Shown here piece after piece: positions 7,143 through 13,845 of a stretch of 13,845 nucleotides of DNA. The DNA is from Thiocapsa sp. UBA6158 (GTDB lineage Bacteria; Pseudomonadota; Gammaproteobacteria; Chromatiales; Chromatiaceae). Positions within the stretch are counted from its first letter, which is position 1. The number at the start of each line of letters is the position of its first letter. Location of the stretch: the NCBI RefSeq assembly GCF_002423035.1, contig NZ_DIUM01000109.1, positions 36,609 to 50,453 of the forward strand. The letters run 5' to 3'. The position numbers and the translations under genes are program-made. A model generated the notes under the pieces. It worked only from the letters and a program-made list of their open reading frames with translations, was not told the DNA's origin and did no database searches.

Positions 7143-7226
7143 CTGAACCGCGTTTTGAGCGACATGCGATGTTCGAGGTCAGGCCGGCCTCGGCGCGATT
7201 TGATGCCTCGGCGAGACGCGGTTCAG
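7143..7226 (+). repeat. Paired intergenic element, copy A (forward)
   Basis: An 84-bp element bounded by the perfect inverted repeat CTGAACCGCGT / ACGCGGTTCAG. It begins two bases after the accC stop codon. Its interior shares GAGCGACATGC...GATGTTCGAG (7157-7177) with copy E, differing by one inserted base. It shares ATGCGATG and GGCCTCGGC (7164-7171, 7186-7194) with the reverse complement of copy F at matching distances. It is the forward partner of copy B. A short T run (7230-7233) follows within 8 bases. Confidence 0.85.
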
Positions 7227-7250
7227 GAATTTTAAGAACAATGAATGCTG

Positions 7251-7329
7251 AGGTGATTCCCGGGAAAGGATCGATCTGCGTGTCCTCCAAACATGTGCGG
7301 TCGGAATGCCTGTTTCCGGAAAATCACCT
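7251..7329. repeat. Separate 79-bp inverted-repeat element between copies A and B
   Basis: The ends AGGTGATT and AATCACCT are perfect inverted repeats, and the arms continue as CCCGGGAAA and TTTCCGGAA (14 of 17 positions pair overall). Each arm also contains its own palindrome, TTCCCGGGAA (7257-7266) and TTTCCGGAAA (7313-7322). The ends and interior differ from the six-copy family. The position, in the middle of an otherwise AT-rich spacer, suggests a small non-autonomous mobile element or a relic of an insertion sequence. No transposase or clear target duplication was found. Confidence 0.6.
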
Positions 7330-7350
7330 GAAAGAAAGACCCTTAATCAC

Positions 7351-7437
7351 TTAGATCGCGTCGACTCCGACGCTTACGAACTGCTGCGAGATCGAGACCG
7401 AATGTACACTGCGCATCGTCTGCGGGACGCGATTTAA
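7351..7437 (-). repeat. Paired intergenic element, copy B (reverse), abutting prmA
   Basis: An 87-bp element with ends TTAGATCGCGTC / GACGCGATTTAA (one mismatch in 12). The inner motif CGCGTCGACTCC (7357-7368) matches the start of copy D and, less exactly, F, and is the reverse complement of the end of copy C (GGAGTCAACGCG). This defines it as inverted relative to copies A, C and E. Its last base directly precedes the TTG start codon of prmA, so the untranslated leader of prmA is made of this element. Confidence 0.85.
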
Positions 7438-8340
7438 TTGGCCTGGCTGCAACTTTCGATCGAGGTGGCGAAACCGGGCGCGGAGCGGATCGCCGCCTTC
7501 CTGGAGGACGCCGGCGCACTGTCCGTGACCCTCGCCGATGCGGCCGACGAGCCTCAGCTCGAGCCGGGGCCCGGGGAGACACCGCTCTGGTCGCAGGTCA
7601 AGGTCTCGGCGCTGTTCGATGCGGATCCGCAGAGCAAGGCGCTGGTCGGCCGTTTGTGCGAACAACTTGTTCGTGAGCCGGGCGCCGGATGCGTCGGCGA
7701 GCCCCGCGTCGAGCGGATCGCCGATCAGGTCTGGGAGCGTGTCTGGCTCGACACCTTCAAGCCGACCCGCTTCGGTCGGCGTCTCTGGGTCTGCCCGCAC
7801 GGACAGGATCCGGACGATCCCGAGGCCATCGCCGAGGCCGTCGTGGTGGCGCTGGACCCGGGTCTGGCCTTCGGGACCGGGCATCATCCGACCACCGCAC
7901 TCTGTTTGGCGTGGCTCGACGGGACCGACCTCGACGGCAAGACGGTCCTGGATTACGGCTGCGGCTCCGGGATATTGGCGATCGCGGCGCTGCGCCTGGG
8001 CGCTGCGCGCGCGATCGCCGTCGACCATGACCCGCAGGCCCTGGAGGCGACGCGGGACAACGCACTCGCCAATGGTGTCGCCGACCGGCTCGCCATCTAT
8101 GGGCCGGACGAGGTGCCCGAGCTGAAGGTCGATGTGACCATCGCCAACATCCTGGCCGGGCCGCTGATCGCGTTGGCGCCAAGGCTCGTCGCGTCGCTGC
8201 GACCGGGCGGCGCGCTGGCCGTCTCGGGCGTGCTTGCCGAACAGGTCGATGCGGTCCGCATGGCCTATGCCGAACATGTTGCGCTTGCACCGACCCGACT
8301 GCGCGAGGATTGGGCGCTCATTTGCGGGACGCTGCGATAG
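7438..8340 (+). CDS. prmA: Ribosomal protein L11 methyltransferase
   Basis: PrmA is an S-adenosylmethionine-dependent enzyme that trimethylates ribosomal protein L11 in the cytoplasm. The 300-residue product begins MAWLQLSIEV, matching the E. coli start MPWIQLKLN. It contains WERVWLDTFKPTRFGRRLWVCP, then LDPGLAFGTGHHPTT, the SAM-binding motif I DYGCGSGILAIAAL, the acidic strand AIAVDHDPQA, and the NILAGPL motif IV. The start is TTG at 7438, fixed by homology because no ATG or GTG is available at this place. It touches the right end of repeat copy B, and the nearest purine-rich stretch (GCGGGAC) lies inside that element. The accC-prmA order is conserved in gammaproteobacteria, so the element pair was probably added to an existing junction. 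dusB follows after 58 bases. Confidence 0.97.
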   Translation: MAWLQLSIEVAKPGAERIAAFLEDAGALSVTLADAADEPQLEPGPGETPLWSQVKVSALFDADPQSKALVGRLCEQLVREPGAGCVGEPRVERIADQVWERVWLDTFKPTRFGRRLWVCPHGQDPDDPEAIAEAVVVALDPGLAFGTGHHPTTALCLAWLDGTDLDGKTVLDYGCGSGILAIAALRLGAARAIAVDHDPQALEATRDNALANGVADRLAIYGPDEVPELKVDVTIANILAGPLIALAPRLVASLRPGGALAVSGVLAEQVDAVRMAYAEHVALAPTRLREDWALICGTLR

Positions 8341-8398
8341 GGGTGGCGATCCTCGTTGTTCAGGCAATCGGCAACTCCACGTCCGTCATGAGTCTTCC

Positions 8399-9397
8399 AT
8401 GCACCGTGCATTCGCCATCGGCCCGCACCGATTCGAGAACAACCTGATCCTCGCGCCGATGGCCGGGATCAGCGATCGGCCGTTCCGTGCGCTCTGTCGG
8501 CGTCTGGGGGCGGGGCTTGCGGTCGCCGAGATGGTGTCGTCGAACACCGCGCTTTGGGGGACACGCAAATCGGTGCGGCGTCTGGACTACGCAGGCGAGG
8601 CCGGTCCGGTCTCGGCTCAGATCGTCGGCGCGGATCCGCTCGACATGGCCGAAGCGGCCCGGATCAATGTCGATCTGGGCGCCGACATCGTCGACATCAA
8701 TATGGGTTGTCCGGCGAAGAAGGTCTGCAAGCGCACGGCGGGCTCCGCGCTTCTGCGCGACGAGGTTCTGGTCGGGCGAATCTTGGAATCGGTGGTCGCT
8801 GCGGTCCCCGTCCCGGTCACCCTGAAGATCCGCACCGGCTGGTCGCCCGAGACCCGCAATGCCGTGCGGATTGCGCAGATCGCGCAGGAGTCCGGGATCG
8901 CCGCCTTGACCGTTCACGGGCGCACGCGCGCCTGCAGTTACGGCGTGCCCGCCGAGTACGACACGATCCGTGCCATCCGCGCGGCAGTGATGATACCGCT
9001 CATCGCCAACGGCGACATCGCGAGCCCCGAACGGGCGAAACAGGTCCTGGACTGCACCGGCGCCGATGCTATCATGATCGGACGCGCGGCCCGGGGGCGT
9101 CCCTGGATCTTCCGCGACGTCGCGGCCTACCTGACCTCGGGCACCCTGCCGGTCGAGCCGCAAAGGCACTGGATCCATGCGCTCCTGAGCGAGCATCTCG
9201 ATGCCTTGTATCGGTTTTACGGCCCCCATGCCGGCGTGCGGATCGCACGCAAACACATCTCCTGGTACTGCCGTCACTTACCGGGTGCAGCGGCCTTCAG
9301 AGACATCGTCAACGGGACACAAACCCCGGCGGAGCAGTTGTCGCGGGTCGCCGCGTTCTTCGAGCAATGCCCCGAAACGGAGAATCAAGCAGCATGA
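8399..9397 (+). CDS. dusB: tRNA-dihydrouridine synthase B
   Basis: A flavin-dependent enzyme that reduces uridine to dihydrouridine in the tRNA D-loop (position 17 in E. coli). The 332 residues form a TIM-barrel. They begin MHRAFAIGPHRFENNLILAPMAGISDRPFR. The catalytic Cys104 lies in DINMGCPAKKV, TLKIRTGW carries the FMN-contacting lysine, and LTVHGRTRA, IPLIANGDI and DAIMIGRAARGRPWIF complete the FMN site. RIARKHISWY is in the C-terminal RNA-binding helical region. The ATG at 8399 is chosen because it gives the usual short N-terminus; its ribosome binding site is weak. It overlaps fis by four bases (ATGA), the conserved dusB-fis operon. No convincing promoter is visible in the 58 bases before it. 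Confidence 0.97.
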   Translation: MHRAFAIGPHRFENNLILAPMAGISDRPFRALCRRLGAGLAVAEMVSSNTALWGTRKSVRRLDYAGEAGPVSAQIVGADPLDMAEAARINVDLGADIVDINMGCPAKKVCKRTAGSALLRDEVLVGRILESVVAAVPVPVTLKIRTGWSPETRNAVRIAQIAQESGIAALTVHGRTRACSYGVPAEYDTIRAIRAAVMIPLIANGDIASPERAKQVLDCTGADAIMIGRAARGRPWIFRDVAAYLTSGTLPVEPQRHWIHALLSEHLDALYRFYGPHAGVRIARKHISWYCRHLPGAAAFRDIVNGTQTPAEQLSRVAAFFEQCPETENQAA

Positions 9398-9702
9398 ATT
9401 CAGTCGCCCTGGACAGCTTATCCGCACCGATCGCGACCGGGCTGCAGGTGGTGGACGCGGATCGCACCGACCCCTTGAGCAAATGTGTGCAGGATGCGCT
9501 GCGCTTCTATCTGGAGAACATGGCGGGCCATGATGTGGTCAACCTTTATGCCTTGGTGCTCGAGGAAGTGGAGCGCCCCATGTTCGAGACCGTTCTGGAC
9601 CATACCAACGGCAACCTGAGCCACGCCGCAAAGATACTCGGCTTGACGCGCGCTACCCTGCGCAAACGACTCGTTGCTCACGGGATCGAGCGCGCGCGCT
9701 GA
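9394..9702 (+). CDS. fis: Fis nucleoid-associated DNA-binding protein
   Basis: Fis is a small homodimeric DNA-bending protein that organises the nucleoid and modulates rRNA promoters and site-specific recombination in enteric bacteria. The 102-residue product has the family length. A variable N-terminus of about 28 residues is followed by CVQDALRFYLENMAGHDVVNLYALVLEEVERPMFE, which forms the dimerisation helices. The C-terminal helix-turn-helix (about 72-96) is GNLSHAAKILGLTRATLRKRL. The GHDVVNLY and EVERPMF segments match E. coli Fis (GQDVNDLY, EVEQPLL). Its start overlaps the dusB stop as ATGA, so expression is tied to dusB. purH follows after 61 bases. Confidence 0.96.
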   Translation: MNSVALDSLSAPIATGLQVVDADRTDPLSKCVQDALRFYLENMAGHDVVNLYALVLEEVERPMFETVLDHTNGNLSHAAKILGLTRATLRKRLVAHGIERAR

Positions 9703-9763
9703 ACCCGCGTCGCCGACGGCACCGCCCGTCCCTCCTCAGATCATCAGACCCGGATCGACCCAC

Positions 9764-11319
<1,556 letters not shown>

Positions 11320-11323
<4 letters not shown>

Positions 11324-11405
11324 ATCGCGTCCGGTCCGACAGGCACTGTTTTCGTTCCGGCGTGGCCTTGGAGCCACCAACCACGCCGGAGTCAACGCGA
11401 TTTAA
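11320..11405 (+). repeat. Paired intergenic element, copy C (forward), overlapping the purH stop
   Basis: An 86-bp element with ends TTAAATCGCGT / ACGCGATTTAA (11 bp perfect). The purH stop codon TAA is bases 2-4 of the left repeat. The interior keeps CGACA.GC and TTCG in register with copies A and E. It also holds a strong hairpin, TCCGGCGTGG (11356-11365) with CCACGCCGGA (11381-11390), 10 bp perfect, whose loop can form a further TTGG/CCAA pairing. The 3' motif GGAGTCAACGCG matches the reverse complements of the left ends of B, D and F. Confidence 0.85.
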
Positions 11406-11416
11406 GTTTTTATTTT
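11320..11416 (+). terminator. Possible intrinsic terminator formed by copy C plus T-rich spacer
   Basis: The terminal repeats of copy C can close a GC-containing stem around the internal hairpin, and the transcript then reads five U, one A, four U (11407-11416). The T tract lies on the purH sense strand only. Neither arm is a textbook short stem, so termination efficiency is uncertain. Confidence 0.4.
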
Positions 11417-11423
11417 CGATTAT

Positions 11424-11509
11424 TTGAACCGCGTCGACTCAGAGCTTTCATGACGCGCCGACCTCGATCGACGCCATCACCTCCTTGACTCACAGAGGAC
11501 GCGGTTCAA
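11424..11509 (-). repeat. Paired intergenic element, copy D (reverse), touching the lpxA-like start
   Basis: An 86-bp element with perfect 12-bp ends TTGAACCGCGTC / GACGCGGTTCAA. The final A is the first base of the ATG of the LpxA-like gene. The left inner motif CGCGTCGACTCA is shared with copy B. The copy lies 18 bases after copy C, in opposite orientation, across the spacer GTTTTTATTTTCGATTAT. Confidence 0.85.
11494..11499 (+). promoter_or_regulatory. Ribosome binding site inside copy D
   Basis: AGAGGA lies 9 bases before the ATG at 11509 and overlaps the inner edge of the right terminal repeat of copy D. It decides the start of the LpxA-like gene. It also means the repeat stem and ribosome binding would compete for the same bases. 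Confidence 0.65.
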
Positions 11510-12288
11510 TGGGCATCCACCCGACGGCCATCATCGAAGACGGCGCCGAGCTGCATCCCTCGGTCAGTGTCGGCCCCTATTCGATCATCGAGTCCGGGGC
11601 CGTCATCGGCGAAGGCTGTCGGATCGAGTCCTGCGTGCGCATCTTCGGCGCGACGCGGATGGGGGCGCACAACCGGATCTGTCACGGGGCGACGCTCGGC
11701 TCGGAGCCTCAGGATCTCGGCTTCAAGCCGGAGCTGGCGCGGCCGCTCGTGATCGGCGATCACAATCACTTCAAGGAAGGGGTGAACATCAGCTGCGGCA
11801 TCAAATCCGAGGCAGGGACCCGGATCGGCAGCCACAATTACTGGATGGCCTTCTCGCATGCGGGCCACGACTGCATCGTCGGCGATCACAACATCTTCGC
11901 CAATACGGCCACACTCGCCGGTCATTGCGAGGTGGCGGATCGGACCTTCCTCTCGGGGCAGGTCGCCGTGCATCAGTTCTGTCGAATCGGCGCCTATGCG
12001 ATGGTCGCCGGGGTGACGGGTGTCGCGCAGGACGTGCCGCCGTTCGCCTTGGTCGACGGTCATCGGGCGCGTATCGTGGGCCTCAACGTGGTTGGCCTGC
12101 GCCGCGGCGGTTTCTCGCAGGAGCAGCGTGCGCGTATCAAGGCTGTTTATCGGCTGGTCTTCCGCTCCGGTCTGCGCTCGGGCGAGGTACTTGTCCGAGC
12201 CGAGCAGGAGTATCCGGGCCCGGAGACTCAGGCGATCGTCCAATTCATTCAGTCGAGCCGGCGCGGCGTCGTCTCGTTCCAAGCTTAA
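11509..12288 (+). CDS. lpxA: LpxA-like UDP-GlcNAc O-acyltransferase (paralogue outside the lpx cluster)
   Basis: A 259-residue left-handed beta-helix acyltransferase with hexapeptide repeats over about residues 1-180. A C-terminal helical part (GLRRGGFSQEQRARIKAVYRLVFRSG) is typical of LpxA, the enzyme that puts the first acyl chain on UDP-GlcNAc for lipid A. The catalytic histidine is His120 in SHAGHDC (E. coli His125); His117, VHQFC (His155) and GVAQDVPPF are also conserved. The VTIHRGT segment of canonical LpxA is replaced by VNISCGIKSEAG, so a conserved His there is lost. Together with the location away from lpxD-fabZ-lpxB, this suggests a divergent paralogue whose acceptor may differ. 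The ATG at 11509 has AGAGGA upstream. It interrupts the usual purH-purD neighbourhood and is flanked by element pairs C/D and E/F; its TAA stop lies within copy E. Confidence 0.88.
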   Translation: MGIHPTAIIEDGAELHPSVSVGPYSIIESGAVIGEGCRIESCVRIFGATRMGAHNRICHGATLGSEPQDLGFKPELARPLVIGDHNHFKEGVNISCGIKSEAGTRIGSHNYWMAFSHAGHDCIVGDHNIFANTATLAGHCEVADRTFLSGQVAVHQFCRIGAYAMVAGVTGVAQDVPPFALVDGHRARIVGLNVVGLRRGGFSQEQRARIKAVYRLVFRSGLRSGEVLVRAEQEYPGPETQAIVQFIQSSRRGVVSFQA

Positions 12289-12370
12289 ACCGCGTCCAGA
12301 GCGACATGCTGATGTTCGAGTGAGTTCGACGTTTGGTGCATCCACGACCCTTAGCGGGGACGCGGTTTAA
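12285..12370 (+). repeat. Paired intergenic element, copy E (forward), overlapping the lpxA-like stop
   Basis: An 86-bp element with perfect 13-bp ends TTAAACCGCGTCC / GGACGCGGTTTAA. Bases 2-4 of the left repeat are the TAA stop codon of the LpxA-like gene. The interior core at 12299-12320 is identical to that of copy A except for one extra T. It is followed by a run of six T (12376-12381). Confidence 0.88.
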
Positions 12371-12381
12371 AATGATTTTTT
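12285..12381 (+). terminator. Possible intrinsic terminator formed by copy E plus T run
   Basis: The 13-bp terminal repeats of copy E can form a long-range stem, and six T follow after a 5-base gap. As with copy C, the T run is on the sense strand of the upstream gene. The large interior makes it an atypical terminator. Confidence 0.35.
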
Positions 12382-12386
12382 AGTCG

Positions 12387-12475
12387 TTTAAACCGCGCCG
12401 GCTCCAGCACTCGTCAAGTTTGCCGAGGCCGATCCCATCCAAAAGCATCGCATACCGCGCCGGGCGCGGTTTAAA
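12387..12475 (-). repeat. Paired intergenic element, copy F (reverse), upstream of purD
   Basis: An 89-bp element with perfect 13-bp ends TTTAAACCGCGCC / GGCGCGGTTTAAA. GCCGAGGCC (12422-12430) and CATCGCAT (12446-12453) are the reverse complements of motifs in copy A at matching spacing, which shows the inverted orientation. An additional half-repeat ACCGCGCC (12454-12461) sits one base before the right end and forms a near-continuous palindrome with it. It lies 16 bases after copy E and 15 bases before purD. Confidence 0.87.
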
Positions 12476-12490
12476 GGTGAAGAGACAGGT

Positions 12491-13780
12491 ATGAAGATCC
12501 TGATCGTCGGCAATGGCGGGCGTGAGCATGCCCTCGCGTGGAAGGCCGCACAATCGCCGCTGGCCGAACGCGTTTACGTCGCGCCCGGCAACGGCGGAAC
12601 CGCGCACGAGCCCAAGGTGGAGAATCTGCCGATCGCCGCGGACGACGTTCCGGCATTGGTGCGCTTTGCGACCGAGCAGGCAATCGACCTGACCATCATC
12701 GGCCCGGAGGTACCGCTGGTTGCGGGCGTCGTCGATGCCTTCAAGGCGGCCGGTCTGCGCTGCTTCGGACCGACCCGAGACGCCGCGCAGCTCGAGGGCT
12801 CGAAGGCCTTCACCAAGGACTTCCTCGCGCACCACAGCATCCCGACGGCCTCCTATGGCGTCTTTACCGAGACCGAGCATGCGCTCGCCTATCTGCGTCG
12901 GGTCGGCGTGCCCATCGTGATCAAGGCCGACGGGCTCGCCGCGGGCAAGGGTGTCATCCTCGCCGAGGATCTCGCGACCGCCGAGGCGGCGGTGCAGGAC
13001 ATGCTCGGTGCCGGGCGCTTCGGCAGTGCGGGCAACCGCGTGGTCATCGAGGAGTTCCTGACCGGCGAGGAGGCGAGCTTCATCGTCATGGTCGACGGCG
13101 CGCACATCCTGCCGCTCGCCACCTCGCAGGATCACAAGGCCCGCGACGACGGCGATCGCGGACCCAACACCGGCGGCATGGGTGCCTATTCACCGGCGCC
13201 GATCGTGACCCCTGAAATCCACGATCGCGTGATGCGCGAGGTGATCGAGCCGACGGTCGCCGGGCTCGCTGCCGAGGGTATCCATTATGTCGGTTTCCTC
13301 TATGCGGGGCTCATGATTGACGCCGATGGGACGCCCAAGGTGCTCGAGTACAACTGCCGGCTCGGCGACCCGGAGACCCAACCGCTCTTGATGCGTCTGG
13401 AATCCGACTTGGTCGAGCTTTGCCTCGCCGCGATCGAAGGTCGTCTCGATCAGATCACGGCCGTCTGGGATCCGCGACCTGCGCTGGGCGTGGTCATGGC
13501 GGCCGGCGGTTATCCGGAAAGCTACGAGACCGGCCACCCGATCCGCGGGCTGGACGCCGCGCTGCCCTCGGACGTCAAGGTCTTTCAGGCCGGCACAAAG
13601 GCGGATGGAGCGGAGATCTTGACCAACGGCGGCCGTGTCCTCTGTGTCACTGCACTCGGCGACAGCGTCTCGGCCGCCCAGTCTCTGGCCTATCAGACCG
13701 TCGAAAAGATCCGTTGGGAGGGCTGCCAGTTCCGGCGCGACATCGGTTATCGGGCGATTGACCGCGAGCGGTCACGCTGA
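12491..13780 (+). CDS. purD: Phosphoribosylamine-glycine ligase (GAR synthetase)
   Basis: Catalyses ATP-dependent joining of phosphoribosylamine and glycine, the second step of de novo purine synthesis. At 429 residues it has the E. coli length. The order of motifs is MKILIVGNGGREHALAWK (N-terminal domain), IIGPEVPLVAGVVDAF, FGPTRDAAQLEGSKAFTKDF, the ATP-grasp segment VIKADGLAAGKGV, EEFLTGEEASF, SQDHKARDDGDRGPNTGGMGAYSPAP (the GAR synthetase signature), and metal-binding LEYNCRLGDPETQ. The final domain carries VVMAAGGYP. The ATG at 12491 is preceded by GAAGAGACAGG. Copy F ends 15 bases upstream, so this gene's leader also derives largely from the repeat region. Its separation from purH by an extra gene and four elements is unusual. 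Confidence 0.98.
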   Translation: MKILIVGNGGREHALAWKAAQSPLAERVYVAPGNGGTAHEPKVENLPIAADDVPALVRFATEQAIDLTIIGPEVPLVAGVVDAFKAAGLRCFGPTRDAAQLEGSKAFTKDFLAHHSIPTASYGVFTETEHALAYLRRVGVPIVIKADGLAAGKGVILAEDLATAEAAVQDMLGAGRFGSAGNRVVIEEFLTGEEASFIVMVDGAHILPLATSQDHKARDDGDRGPNTGGMGAYSPAPIVTPEIHDRVMREVIEPTVAGLAAEGIHYVGFLYAGLMIDADGTPKVLEYNCRLGDPETQPLLMRLESDLVELCLAAIEGRLDQITAVWDPRPALGVVMAAGGYPESYETGHPIRGLDAALPSDVKVFQAGTKADGAEILTNGGRVLCVTALGDSVSAAQSLAYQTVEKIRWEGCQFRRDIGYRAIDRERSR

Positions 13781-13845
13781 AGGGTGCCGGCGCGCCGCGC
13801 CCGGCCGATGTCGGAATCGGTCAGCCTAAAAAGAGCAGTTACACC
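13781..13845. other. Short tail after purD
   Basis: These 65 bases hold no recognisable gene start. A GC-rich imperfect inverted repeat (GCCGGCGCG / CGCGCCCGGC) directly follows purD but is not followed by a T run, so it is not called as a terminator. Confidence 0.4.

Noticed and set aside
7241..7354. A 37-codon open frame in the accC-prmA gap
   Set aside because: It runs through the 79-bp inverted-repeat element and stops inside copy B. It has no ribosome binding site and no similarity I recognise.
9699..9712. TGAACCCGCGTC at the fis stop codon, resembling the element terminal repeat
   Set aside because: It has an extra C, and no partner repeat occurs about 86 bases downstream. Probably coincidence, at most a worn remnant.
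12368..12373. TAAAAT in the E/F spacer as a -10 box for purD
   Set aside because: No -35-like hexamer is found at a proper distance, and the sequence belongs to the repeat end.
13032..13045. Single AACCGCGTGG inside purD
   Set aside because: An isolated half-repeat in conserved coding sequence without a partner.

Overview
The window is GC-rich chromosomal DNA from a gammaproteobacterium. The gene order groEL-groES-fxsA / cutA-dsbD and then aroQ-accB-accC-prmA-dusB-fis-purH-purD is the arrangement known from gammaproteobacteria. A perfect CIRCE operator in front of groES and the strong GC bias fit a Chromatiales-type (purple sulfur bacterium-like) genome. That placement is an inference, because no rRNA or lineage-specific gene is present. 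Coding density is high, and no tRNA, rRNA, CRISPR array or intact insertion sequence was seen.

Left end (1-1155, minus strand): the 5' end of groEL, complete groES behind a sigma70-like promoter with a CIRCE operator, and fxsA. Divergently on the plus strand (1309-4681): cutA, dsbD and a TlpA/ResA-like thioredoxin, overlapping end to end and therefore probably translationally coupled. The dsbD product is unusual because it carries two tandem N-terminal DsbD-alpha domains, each with its own cysteine pair. The coupled thioredoxin is a candidate periplasmic client of DsbD.

Middle (4790-9702): aroQ-accB-accC (type II dehydroquinase and two acetyl-CoA carboxylase subunits), prmA (ribosomal protein L11 methyltransferase), and the overlapping dusB-fis pair. 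Right part (9764-13780): purH and purD of purine synthesis, separated by an LpxA-like acyltransferase gene that does not belong to the usual purH-purD order.

The most unusual content is a family of six intergenic elements of 84-89 bp. They end in 11-13 bp inverted repeats (consensus TTRAAYCGCGTC / GACGCGRTTYAA) and have a directional interior. They occur only as three convergent pairs (forward copy, then reverse copy), one pair in each of the gaps accC-prmA, purH-lpxA and lpxA-purD. Forward copies sit at gene ends, twice supplying the TAA stop codon. Reverse copies sit at gene starts, twice touching the start codon. T-rich spacers follow the forward copies. The arrangement recalls bacterial paired interspersed elements (BIME/REP, MITE), but the sequence is not one I recognise. 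The LpxA-like gene is bracketed by two such pairs.
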